From: Pseudomonas eucalypticola | GTDB taxonomy: Bacteria > Pseudomonadota > Gammaproteobacteria > Pseudomonadales > Pseudomonadaceae | Direction of reading: 5' to 3' | DNA: 64,000 nt | Assembly: GCF_013374995.1 (NCBI RefSeq) | Contig: NZ_CP056030.1 | Coordinates: 3,628,501 to 3,692,500 of the forward strand | Shown here: piece by piece, positions 44,096 to 52,450 of the stretch | Numbering within the stretch: the stretch's first letter is position 1 | How the letters are laid out: the number at the start of each line of letters is the position of its first letter | The notes under the pieces: generated by a model | Databases searched by the model: none | Told to the model about the DNA's origin: nothing | The model's input: only the letters and a program-made list of their open reading frames with translations | Translations under genes and position numbers: made by a program

Positions 44096-46504
44096 ATGCA
44101 GCCCGCCATGCGTAACCGCTGGTATTCAGGGTTTTTGACCCTGCTACTGCTGTGCTTCACCGTGCCAGCCTTCGCACAGCCCACCGCGCCCCAGGCCTCT
44201 GCGCCCGGCAGCCTGCCCGTGCTCGCCGACGGCGCCAGCCTGGATGAGTTGAACGACCAGCTCGACCTGATCCGCCAGCGCGTCACCGGCAGCGCCAACG
44301 ATGATGTGCTGTCCACCCTGCGCCAGGCGGCGCTGCAGGTGCAGAAGCAAGCCGACGACCTGGCCACCGCGCGCGGCGTCAGCATCGAGCACCTGAATGA
44401 CCAGTTGAAGGTCATCGGCCCGCCACAGCCGGACGAGGCCGCCAGCCTGAGCGCGCAACGCCAGACCCTGACCAGCCAGAGCAACGCCCTGGCCGCGGAC
44501 GAGCGCCAGCTCACGACCCTGAGCCAGTCGGCGCGCGACCTGGCCACGCAGATCGTCAACCTGCGCCGCAGCCAGTTCAACTCCCAGATCAGCGCCCGCT
44601 CCACCAGCCCGCTCAGCCCCAGTTTCTGGTCGAGCCTGATCCGCCCCACCGACGACGACCTGCGCCGCCTGACCAGCCTGGGCCAAGACGTGGAAAACGC
44701 CAGTGAAGCGGTACTGGCCCCCGGCGCACGGGGTTACTTCATTGGCGCGCTGGTGCTGGCGGTGGTGATCTGGGTGGGCGGTCGACGCTTGCTGGAACGC
44801 CTGCTGGCCTGGTCCATGATCCGTTTCCTGCCCGAGGGCCGCCTGCGTCGCAGCGCCCTGGCCCTGGCCGTGGGGCTGGCGACCTTGCTGACTATCAGTG
44901 GCGCCACCACGGTGCTGCGCTGGGGGGTAACCTACAACACCGAGCTGAGCGCCAATGTGCTCAACCTGATCGACCAGCTCACCACGCTGGTGATCTTCTG
45001 CGCCTTTATCGTCGGCCTGGGCCGCGCGTTGCTGATGCTGCGCCGCCCTTCCTGGCGCCTGGCGGAAATTCCCGACGAGATCGCCACCGCCCTGGGCCCC
45101 TTCCCGAAGATATTGGCCTTGGCGCTGATGATCATCGGCACTCAGGAACGCATCAACAGCGTCATTGCCAGCAGCCTGGCGCTGACCGTGGCGGTGAACG
45201 GCCTGACGGCGCTGGCCGTTTGCGTCATCTCCCTGTGGGCACTGGTGCGCTACCACCGCACCCGCCATCAGTTCGAGCTGGAACGCCTGACGGGCGTCGC
45301 CGCCCTGGTGCCCTTCGTGCTGGGCATGTGGATTCTGGTGATTCTGCTGTCGCTGATCAGCGGCTACCTGACCCTGGCCTACTTCCTCACGGTTAAACTG
45401 CTATGGATGAGCGTGGTGGCGACCACCGCCTACCTGCTCACCGCCTGCTTCGGTGACCTGTGCGAAACCTTGCTGTCGCCCAAGGAACCGGGTGGCCGGG
45501 CCCTGGCCTCGGCCTTGAGCCTGTCGCCCCGCCACCAGGCCCAGGCAGCCACCCTGCTGGCCGGCGTGGGTCGCACCCTGTTGTTGTTCACCGCGCTGCT
45601 GATCGCGTTCATGCCCTCGGGCTCCAGCCCCAGTGAGATCCTCCAGGGCCTGACCCTGCTGGACCTGGGCAACAAGCCCCTGGGCGGGCTCAAGGTCGTG
45701 CCTGGCGATATCCTGCTGGCGATCGGTTTCCTGATCGGCGGCCTGTTCGGCATTCGCGTGCTCAAGGGCTGGCTCAGCGAGCGCCTGCTGCCGGAGACCA
45801 ATATGGACGCCGGCATGCGCGCCTCGCTGGTGACCCTGGTCGGGTACCTGGGCTATGTGCTGCTGGCGATCGTGGTCATGTCGACCTTGAGCATCAGCCT
45901 CACCAACCTGACCTGGGTGGTCAGCGCCCTGTCGGTGGGGATCGGTTTCGGCCTGCAAGCCATCGTGCAGAACTTCATCTCCGGCCTGATCCTGTTGACC
46001 GAGCGGCCGGTGAAGGTCGGAGACTGGGTCAGCCTGGCCGGTGTGGAAGGCGACATCCGCCGCATCAACGTACGCGCCACCGAGATCCAGATGTCCGACC
46101 GTTCCACGGTGATCGTGCCGAACTCGCAATTCATCACCCAGAACGTGCGCAACGTGACCATGGGCAATGCGCTGGGCGTGGTCGGCGTGAGCCTGACCCT
46201 GCCGCTGGACACCGACGTGCTGAAGATCCGCGAGCTGTTGCTCACCGCCTTCGCCGAACACGAGGCGATACTGGACACCCCGGCACCGTCCGTGTCGTTC
46301 AAGGATCTGACCGCCAACGGCCTGATCATCAGCGCCAGCGGCTACGTCAACAGCCCGCGTTCGGTGTCCGGCGCGCGCAGTGACCTGCTGTTCACCATCC
46401 TGGGGCGGTTGCGCGAGATGGGCGTAGCGCTGTCGGCGCCACAGAGCATGATGTTGATCAGTCAGGGTCAGGGCGCAGGGGCGGTGATACCGGATCCGGT
46501 CTGA
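44096..46504 (+). CDS. Mechanosensitive channel, MscS family with DUF3772
   Basis: An 802-residue inner-membrane MscS-type channel. A signal peptide (FLTLLLLCFTVPAFAQ) is followed by a periplasmic coiled region of DUF3772 type (about 30-190), roughly ten membrane helices, and the MscS pore and beta domain at about 580-790: LTWVVSALSVGIGFGLQAIVQNFISGLILLTERPVKVGDWV and VIVPNSQFITQNVRN. Such large forms (MscK-like) release osmolytes on hypoosmotic shock. A GAGGA site precedes the ATG. Monocistronic. Confidence 0.92.
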   Translation: MQPAMRNRWYSGFLTLLLLCFTVPAFAQPTAPQASAPGSLPVLADGASLDELNDQLDLIRQRVTGSANDDVLSTLRQAALQVQKQADDLATARGVSIEHLNDQLKVIGPPQPDEAASLSAQRQTLTSQSNALAADERQLTTLSQSARDLATQIVNLRRSQFNSQISARSTSPLSPSFWSSLIRPTDDDLRRLTSLGQDVENASEAVLAPGARGYFIGALVLAVVIWVGGRRLLERLLAWSMIRFLPEGRLRRSALALAVGLATLLTISGATTVLRWGVTYNTELSANVLNLIDQLTTLVIFCAFIVGLGRALLMLRRPSWRLAEIPDEIATALGPFPKILALALMIIGTQERINSVIASSLALTVAVNGLTALAVCVISLWALVRYHRTRHQFELERLTGVAALVPFVLGMWILVILLSLISGYLTLAYFLTVKLLWMSVVATTAYLLTACFGDLCETLLSPKEPGGRALASALSLSPRHQAQAATLLAGVGRTLLLFTALLIAFMPSGSSPSEILQGLTLLDLGNKPLGGLKVVPGDILLAIGFLIGGLFGIRVLKGWLSERLLPETNMDAGMRASLVTLVGYLGYVLLAIVVMSTLSISLTNLTWVVSALSVGIGFGLQAIVQNFISGLILLTERPVKVGDWVSLAGVEGDIRRINVRATEIQMSDRSTVIVPNSQFITQNVRNVTMGNALGVVGVSLTLPLDTDVLKIRELLLTAFAEHEAILDTPAPSVSFKDLTANGLIISASGYVNSPRSVSGARSDLLFTILGRLREMGVALSAPQSMMLISQGQGAGAVIPDPV

Positions 46505-46535
46505 AGTGAAAAGCTCGGCGGACCATCAAGGCCGC

Positions 46536-46574
46536 GGGCGGCCGGGGGCCTGTATGGCAGGCACCTGGCCGCCC
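46536..46574. other. Nested stem-loop between mscS-like gene and uptake locus
   Basis: Outer 8-bp stem GGGCGGCC/GGCCGCCC with an inner GCCTG/CAGGC hairpin. There is no T run, so it is at best a weak terminator; it insulates the operator that follows at 46611. Confidence 0.4.
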
Positions 46575-46610
46575 CGATCCAATCCAGTCTAAGCATAGAC
46601 CCATTCACTA

Positions 46611-46626
46611 TTTGGTATATACCAAA
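46611..46626. promoter_or_regulatory. GntR/HutC-type operator of the uptake locus
   Basis: Perfect 16-bp palindrome TTTGGTATATACCAAA. Its core GTATATAC is exactly the GT-N-TA-N-AC pattern of HutC-subfamily GntR regulators, and the locus ends with such a regulator gene. It lies 48 bases before the first gene, where it would cover or follow the promoter, so repression lifted by ligand is likely. Confidence 0.75.
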
Positions 46627-46673
46627 CTAATGCCCTATAAAGAGCCACCCTCTCACGGACAAGGCTCTGCCCC

Positions 46674-47594
46674 ATGCAACAACTGCGCATCATGCTCGAA
46701 TACTTCCACCCCTGGCCCAACTCCGCGGGTTTCTACCTGGCCCGCGAGCGCGGCTGGTACGCCGACGCGGGCCTGGAGGTGGAGTTGTGCGTGCCCGACC
46801 CGGAGAGAGGGGACAGCCTAGAGCATATGCTCACCGGCGCCGTGGACCTGGCGGTGTTCCCCAGTAATCGCCTGCTGGTGCGCCGTGACCTGGGCCAGCC
46901 GCTCAAGGGCGTGGCCGCGATCAACCATGACGGCCTGGAAGCCTTCCAGACCCTGCGCGAATTCGACATCCAGCGCCCCCGCGACCTGATGGGCAAACGC
47001 CTGGCCATGAACCCTACCCCGCGCGGGCTGGCCATGGTTCGCGATCTGGTGCGCAAGGACGGCGGCGACCCGGACGCCGTGATCATCGTCGACGCCGGTG
47101 CCCGCGAACTGCGCCCCGAAGAACTGGAAGCGGGTCATGCCGACGTCAGCTTTGGCGGTTACTGGGCCTGGGAAGCGCTGATGGACAGCCCCGTGGACAC
47201 GGCCCGGCGGGTGGTACACCGCGTCAGCCAGTGGGGCGCGCCGGCGTACCACAGCTATTTGCTCGGCGCGCGGGAAAACTGGATAGCCACCCACACCGAC
47301 GCCTTGCGCGCCTTTCTCGCCGCCACGGTGCGCGGTTTTGAGTGCGTCGCTGCACACCCGCAGCAGGCCCGCGCCGCGTACGAGCGTGTCATTCCCTATT
47401 TCCCTGGCGCGCTGATCGAGCGTTCATTGCAGCACATCGCCCCGACCTGGCTGCACCAGGGCCGGTTCGGCCAGCAGCGCCAGGCCTTGCTGGAACCCTA
47501 CGCCCACTGGCTGCACGCCCACGGTATCCTGCGCTCCGCCGATGCCTGGCGCGCGGCCACCACCAACCAGTATTTGCCCGGAGAGGCGCCATGA
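46674..47594 (+). CDS. Cytoplasmic NMT1/THI5-like protein
   Basis: A 306-residue periplasmic-binding-protein fold of the NMT1/THI5-like family. It opens LRIMLEYFHPWPNSAGFYLARERGWYADAGLEVELCVPD, the family start, directly at the N-terminus: no signal peptide or lipobox is present, and no ABC permease or ATPase gene is near. Fungal THI5 proteins of this fold are cytosolic enzymes making the thiamine pyrimidine, but their active-site His and CCCFC motif are not seen here. So this may be a soluble ligand carrier, or an enzyme of a different type. First gene of the locus; it overlaps the kinase gene by four bases. Confidence 0.78.
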   Translation: MQQLRIMLEYFHPWPNSAGFYLARERGWYADAGLEVELCVPDPERGDSLEHMLTGAVDLAVFPSNRLLVRRDLGQPLKGVAAINHDGLEAFQTLREFDIQRPRDLMGKRLAMNPTPRGLAMVRDLVRKDGGDPDAVIIVDAGARELRPEELEAGHADVSFGGYWAWEALMDSPVDTARRVVHRVSQWGAPAYHSYLLGARENWIATHTDALRAFLAATVRGFECVAAHPQQARAAYERVIPYFPGALIERSLQHIAPTWLHQGRFGQQRQALLEPYAHWLHAHGILRSADAWRAATTNQYLPGEAP

Positions 47595-48727
47595 CCCACC
47601 CGTTGCACAGCCACGGCCTGGCCGGCGAGGACGTCGCGCCCGTGTGGGCGCCGCTGGCCGAAACGGAACTGCGCCCGCTGCTGGCACGCTACCCGCAACT
47701 GGGTGCCCTGCACAGCATCGACTGGCATAGCCCGCGGCCGTTTTCCGCCGCAGCGCTAGTGAGCACAGAAACCGGCCAGTGGTTCGTCAAACGCCATGCC
47801 CAGGCCGTGCGCAGCGCCGCCTGGCTGGAAGAAGAGCACGGCTTCATCGGCCACCTGCGAGCCAACGGCGTACCCGCCCCCAAGGTCCAGCTCGACGGCG
47901 AAGGCCGCAGCGCCATTGCCGTCGGCGCCTGGACCTATGAAGTCCACGCCCGCTCCCCGGGCGCCGACCTGTATCGCGACGCCCAGTCCTGGTCACCGTT
48001 TCACAGCCATGCCCACGCCCACGCGGCCGGCCGCGCCCTGGCCGAACTGCACCGGGCCGCCGAGGGCTATCACGCCCCGGCACGCCAGGCCACGGTGCTG
48101 AGCAGCCGCTGCCATGCGTTCGTCCAGCCCCAACCGCTGCCGACCTTGACCCGCCAGGTGCACAACAGCCCTGCCCTGAACCGCTACCTGGCTGACCGCG
48201 ACTGGCGCGCCGACCTGCAGCGCGTGCTGTTGCCTTCGCACCAGGCACTGGTGCCCCACCTGGCACGGCAAACGCCGCTGTGGACGCATAACGACTGGCA
48301 CGCCTCCAACTTGCTGTGGGCCGATGACCAGGTCAGCAGCGTGCTGGACTTTGGCCTGTGCGACCGCACCTTCGCCTTGTTCGACCTGGCCACCGCCCTG
48401 GAGCGCAACGCTATCCCCTGGCTGGAACTGGACCAGGGCGGCGCGGCCCCGGCTGACCTGGGCACCGTGGATGCGCTATTGGCCGGCTACGCCAGTATCA
48501 AATCCCTGGTGGCCGCTGATATCGAGGCATTGGCAGCCTGGCTGCCGGTGGTGCACGCCGATTTCGCCATCTCCGAGACCGAGTACTTCGCCGGCGTGCT
48601 CGACGACCACGCCAGTGCCGACATCGCCTGGGATGGCTACCTGCTGCGGCATGCCGACTGGTTCGCCGGCCCGGAAGGGCAGCGCCTGATCGAGCACCTG
48701 CACCAGCGCACGCGAGACAGGTCATGA
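47591..48727 (+). CDS. APH/choline-kinase-fold phosphotransferase
   Basis: A 378-residue small-molecule kinase of the aminoglycoside-phosphotransferase fold. The catalytic loop is LWTHNDWHASNLLW (Brenner-type HxDxxxxN with Asp base and Asn) and the metal Asp is in SSVLDFGLCDR. The N-lobe Lys is probably in QWFVKRHAQAV. The family includes thiamine kinase ThiK, homoserine kinase ThrB2 and choline kinase. In this locus it would trap an imported alcohol by phosphorylation. It overlaps both its neighbours by four bases (ATGA twice), so it is made with them in fixed ratio. Substrate unknown. Confidence 0.85.
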   Translation: MTHPLHSHGLAGEDVAPVWAPLAETELRPLLARYPQLGALHSIDWHSPRPFSAAALVSTETGQWFVKRHAQAVRSAAWLEEEHGFIGHLRANGVPAPKVQLDGEGRSAIAVGAWTYEVHARSPGADLYRDAQSWSPFHSHAHAHAAGRALAELHRAAEGYHAPARQATVLSSRCHAFVQPQPLPTLTRQVHNSPALNRYLADRDWRADLQRVLLPSHQALVPHLARQTPLWTHNDWHASNLLWADDQVSSVLDFGLCDRTFALFDLATALERNAIPWLELDQGGAAPADLGTVDALLAGYASIKSLVAADIEALAAWLPVVHADFAISETEYFAGVLDDHASADIAWDGYLLRHADWFAGPEGQRLIEHLHQRTRDRS

Positions 48728-49593
48728 CCGCCCTGCTGGTAAACGTCGCCTGGCTCGCGGCCAACCTCCACGCGCCCCATCTGGTGTTGCTGGACGCCAC
48801 CGTCGACCTGCGCGCGCCGCGGTTCGATGGCGACTACCAAGCCTTCAGCGGCGAGCCCGGCTGGCGCGCCGAGCACCTGCCCGGTGCCCGCCACGCCGAC
48901 CTGCTGATGCAGCTGCACGCCCCCCAGGCCCCCTACAGCTTCGCCATGCCGGCCACCGCACAGCTTGCCCTCGGCTTGCAGGGGCTGGGCGTCGACGACC
49001 GCAGCCACATCGTCATCTACGACCGTGCCGACGGCTTCTGGGCCGCCCGCCTGTGGTGGATGCTGCGCAGCGTCGGCGTGCCCGCGGCCATTCTCGACGG
49101 CGGCCTGCAGGCCTGGCGCAACGCCGGGCAGCCGATCGAAACCGGCCCCGTGAACCATGCCCCGGCCACGGCCGCGCCGACCTTGTGCGTTCAGCCAGGC
49201 CACTGGGCCAGCCTGGAACAGGTGCGCGCCGTCAGCGAAGGGCGAACGCCGGGCCATCTGATCTGCGCGCTGTCGCCCGCGGTGTTCGACGGTAGCGCCA
49301 CGACCCGGTACAGCCGCCGCGGGCACATCCCCAACAGCCTCAACCGCCCCGCGCGACACCTGTTCGATGACCAAGGCCGCTACCACCCGCCCCAGGTGCT
49401 GGCCGAACGTCTGGGCGTGGCGCAGTTGCCACAGCCCATCGTGCTCTATTGCGGCGGCGGCATTTCCGCCGCCGCCAGCGCCTTTGCCCTGACATTGCTG
49501 GGCCGTCACGACGTGACCCTGTACGATGGCTCGCTGCAGCAATGGAGCGCCGCCCCCGCTTTGCCAATGACCACCGGAGCAGCTCCGGCCTGA
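48724..49593 (+). CDS. Rhodanese-domain sulfurtransferase
   Basis: A 289-residue two-domain sulfurtransferase of the thiosulfate/3-mercaptopyruvate type. The inactive N-domain runs to about residue 140 (PGARHADLLMQLH, IVIYDRADGFWAARLWWMLRSVG). The C-domain has the active-site loop CGGGIS with catalytic Cys in IVLYCGGGISAAASAF. There is no signal peptide, so it is cytoplasmic. Third gene of the locus, overlapping the kinase gene by four bases. It could donate persulfide sulfur to, or remove it from, the imported compound. Confidence 0.88.
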   Translation: MTALLVNVAWLAANLHAPHLVLLDATVDLRAPRFDGDYQAFSGEPGWRAEHLPGARHADLLMQLHAPQAPYSFAMPATAQLALGLQGLGVDDRSHIVIYDRADGFWAARLWWMLRSVGVPAAILDGGLQAWRNAGQPIETGPVNHAPATAAPTLCVQPGHWASLEQVRAVSEGRTPGHLICALSPAVFDGSATTRYSRRGHIPNSLNRPARHLFDDQGRYHPPQVLAERLGVAQLPQPIVLYCGGGISAAASAFALTLLGRHDVTLYDGSLQQWSAAPALPMTTGAAPA

Positions 49594-49696
49594 CCCTTCG
49601 CGGAACAGGCGCTGACCCTGGCGCGGCCCCCTGCGGGCCGCGCCCGGTCGCCTGCACCAGAAGAAAAAAATCATTGTGTTCGCAAGGAGCTGCCCC

Positions 49697-51847
49697 ATGT
49701 TTCGCCCCCTTCCCTTCCCGGCGCGCCTGCTGGTGTCGAGCATTGCGCTCGCCTCCCCCTGGGCGGTCGCGGAAGAGCCCGTGACCCTGGGCGCCGTCAC
49801 CGTCGTCGGTGACAGTCCCGAGGGTTACCGGGCTACCCACGCGTCGGTCACCGGCGTCGACGACGCCCCCTTGCTCGATACCCCGGCGGCGGTGTCAGTG
49901 TTCAACACCCAATTGCTGCAAGATCAGCAGGTGCGCCTGCTCAGCGAAGTGCTGCGCAACGATGCCGCGGTGGGCGACAGCTACGCCCCCATCGGCTACT
50001 ACGAAAATTTCGTGGTTCGCGGCTTCTCGCTGAATGCCGCCAGCAGCTACAAGATCAACGGCCGCACCATCACCGGCGAACAGAACGTGGCGCTGGAGAA
50101 CAAGGAGCAGGTGGAAGTGCTGAAGGGCCTGGCGGGCTTGCAGAGCGGCGTCAGCGAGCCGGGCGGCGTGGTCAACTATGAAACCAAGCGCCCTGCCAAC
50201 GTGCGCTCGGTGACCCTGTCCACCGACGAGCAGGGTGGCCGTTACCTGGCCACCGACCTGGGCACCTTTTTCGGCAGCGAGCAGCAGTTCGGCATCCGTA
50301 CCAACCTGGCCCATGAAGACATCCGCTCCTACGTCGACCACGCCGACGGCCAGCGCGACTTCGCCTCGGTGGCCTTCGACTGGAACATCGACCCGCGTTC
50401 CAGCCTGCAACTGGACGTGGAATACCAGCACCGCGAACAACGCTCGGTGCCCGGCTACCAGTTGCTCGGCGGCACGCAGCTCCCGCATCACGCCGACCCC
50501 CACGACCTGCTGGGGTACCAGAGCTGGTCGGACCCGGTGGGCATGACCTCGCTGAACATGGAAGGCCGGTACCAATATCGCCTCACCGATGACTGGAGCG
50601 CGCAACTGAGCCTGTCCCGCAGCCGGGTGATCATCGACGACAACAGCGCCTTCCCGTATGGCTGCTACTACGGCGCCGACTGCACCGCGACCACCAGCCA
50701 GTTCAGCAGCACCGGCGACTACGATATCTATGATTTCCGCAGCCCCGACGACACCCGCCGCAACGACGAGGCCCAGGCCTCGCTCAGCGGCGAGTTCAAC
50801 ACCTTTGGCTTGCGCAACGAACTGGACCTGGGCGTCAGCGCCTTCCGCCGCACGGTAGACCAGCGCGATGCCGTCAACGAATACGTGGGCAGCGGCAATA
50901 TCGACGCTACCCCACAGGCATGGGCGCCCTACCCCGGGGACGCTGGCCACACCTACCGGCACCTGGACAGCCGCCAGTACGGGCTGTTCATCAACGACCG
51001 CCTGCACCTGGACGAACACTGGCAACTGGTGGTGGGCGGCCGCGAAGTGCGCCTGGACGAAAAGGCCTTCGATGCCGACGGCGACACCACCCGCCACACT
51101 CGGATGTGGGAGTTTCTGCCCAACCTGGCGGTGATCTACAAGCCCACCGACAACCTGTCGCTGTACGCCCGCTACAGCAAGGGCCTGTCCCTGGGCAGCG
51201 AGGCGTCGTGGTTCGCCAGCAACGCGGGTGAAACCCTGGCGCCGACGATCTCCCGGCAACTGGAAGTAGGCATCAAGCAGGACTGGCAACGCCTGAGCCT
51301 GGGCGCGGCGCTGTTCCAGATCAGCCAGGGCTACCAGTATTCCCGGCCCAACGACGACGGCACCTTCACCTACGTGCAGCAAGGCAAGCAGAAAAACGTC
51401 GGCCTGGAATTGACCGCCAGCGGCCGTGCCACCGACCGCTTGCAACTCAACGCCAGCGTTGCCGCTACCCGGGCCCGGGTAGAGGGCAGCGGTACGGACA
51501 GTTACGAAGGCCACCAGGCCATCAACGTGCCGGCCCTGCGCGCCAGCTTCTACGGTGATTACAGCGTGCCTGGCATCGACGGCCTGGCCGTGCTGGGCGG
51601 CGTGCAGTACAGCGGCAAGAAGTACGCCAACCGCGAAGGTACGGTGCAGGTGGGTGACTACGCGGTGTTCAACGCCGGCAGCCGCTACACCACGCGCATC
51701 GAAGGCTATGAAACCGTGTTTCGCCTGAGCGTCGACAACCTGTTCGACAAGCGCTATTGGCGCGACGTGGGCGAATACGCCGGCGACGACTACCTGTTCC
51801 TCGGCGCACCGCGCACCGCGCGGCTGTCGGCCACGATCAACTTCTAA
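49697..51847 (+). CDS. TonB-dependent outer-membrane receptor of the uptake locus
   Basis: A 716-residue TonB-dependent receptor. Signal peptide to about residue 25 (SSIALASPWAVAEE), then a TonB-box-like VTLGAVTVVG, plug domain (LLDTPAAVSVFNTQLLQDQQV, FVVRGFSLNAASSYKING, GLAGLQSGVSEPGGVVNYETKRP) and barrel ending RTARLSATINF. It lacks the N-terminal signalling domain of FecA/FpvA types. AAGGAG precedes the ATG. About 100 bases separate it from the rhodanese gene; I see no Fur box and no TPP riboswitch there, which argues against simple iron control. It probably carries the locus substrate across the outer membrane. Confidence 0.92.
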   Translation: MFRPLPFPARLLVSSIALASPWAVAEEPVTLGAVTVVGDSPEGYRATHASVTGVDDAPLLDTPAAVSVFNTQLLQDQQVRLLSEVLRNDAAVGDSYAPIGYYENFVVRGFSLNAASSYKINGRTITGEQNVALENKEQVEVLKGLAGLQSGVSEPGGVVNYETKRPANVRSVTLSTDEQGGRYLATDLGTFFGSEQQFGIRTNLAHEDIRSYVDHADGQRDFASVAFDWNIDPRSSLQLDVEYQHREQRSVPGYQLLGGTQLPHHADPHDLLGYQSWSDPVGMTSLNMEGRYQYRLTDDWSAQLSLSRSRVIIDDNSAFPYGCYYGADCTATTSQFSSTGDYDIYDFRSPDDTRRNDEAQASLSGEFNTFGLRNELDLGVSAFRRTVDQRDAVNEYVGSGNIDATPQAWAPYPGDAGHTYRHLDSRQYGLFINDRLHLDEHWQLVVGGREVRLDEKAFDADGDTTRHTRMWEFLPNLAVIYKPTDNLSLYARYSKGLSLGSEASWFASNAGETLAPTISRQLEVGIKQDWQRLSLGAALFQISQGYQYSRPNDDGTFTYVQQGKQKNVGLELTASGRATDRLQLNASVAATRARVEGSGTDSYEGHQAINVPALRASFYGDYSVPGIDGLAVLGGVQYSGKKYANREGTVQVGDYAVFNAGSRYTTRIEGYETVFRLSVDNLFDKRYWRDVGEYAGDDYLFLGAPRTARLSATINF

Positions 51848-51858
51848 GGAAACCCATC

Positions 51859-52449
51859 ATGTCGAACCTGGAAATACTCGCGGTGCTGGTCAATGTGCTG
51901 GGCGTCTGGCTCACGGCGCGGCGTACCCCTTGGTGCTGGCCGGTCAGTGTGGTGGCCGTGCTGTTGTACGTGTGGATCTTCTATGACGTGAAGCTGTATT
52001 CGGACATGCTCCTGCAAGTGCTGTTCGTCTTCCTGCAAGGCTACGGCTGGTGGCGCTGGCGCACCGGGCGCATGGCCCAGGGCAAGGTCCGGGTCGAGGC
52101 ACTGCCGTTGAACGTGGCCATCATCAGCCTGCTGGCTGGCGCCGTGTTGTCACTGCTGCTGGGCGCCGCCATGGCCCACTTCACCGACGCTGCGGCGCCC
52201 TGGCTGGACGCCACCCTGACCGGCTACAGCCTGGTGGCCAGCTACTGGTCAGCGCGTAAATTCATCGCCAACTGGTGGCTGTGGATCGTGCTCGACGCGG
52301 TGTACACAGGCTTGTACTACTACAAGGACCTGACCCTGACGGCGGTCTTGTACGCCGGTTTCATCGTGCTGGCGATCTATGGCTTGCGCGCCTGGCAACG
52401 TGACCTGGCGCAGCAGCCGGCCGGCGGCGCCCTCGAGCCGGCCCGCTGA
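51859..52449 (+). CDS. PnuC/PnuT-family inner-membrane transporter
   Basis: A 196-residue membrane protein of the Pnu vitamin transporter family with seven predicted helices. Family marks are TPWCWPVSVVAVLLYVWIFYDVKLYSDMLLQ, QGYGWWRWR, and NWWLWIVLDAVYTGLYYYKDLTLTAVLY. Pnu proteins import unphosphorylated vitamins by facilitated diffusion and rely on a kinase to trap them: PnuC for nicotinamide riboside, PnuT for thiamine. It lies 11 bases after the receptor gene and one base before the regulator gene, and the locus contains a kinase. TonB receptor-PnuT pairs are known for thiamine in Bacteroidetes, the reason to suspect a thiamine-like substrate here. Confidence 0.85.
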   Translation: MSNLEILAVLVNVLGVWLTARRTPWCWPVSVVAVLLYVWIFYDVKLYSDMLLQVLFVFLQGYGWWRWRTGRMAQGKVRVEALPLNVAIISLLAGAVLSLLLGAAMAHFTDAAAPWLDATLTGYSLVASYWSARKFIANWWLWIVLDAVYTGLYYYKDLTLTAVLYAGFIVLAIYGLRAWQRDLAQQPAGGALEPAR

Positions 52450-52450
52450 C

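Noticed and set aside
49594..49696. TPP riboswitch before the TonB receptor of the uptake locus
   Set aside because: I looked because of the thiamine idea; the conserved CTGAGA and the ACCTGATCTGG-like parts are absent here and before 46674.
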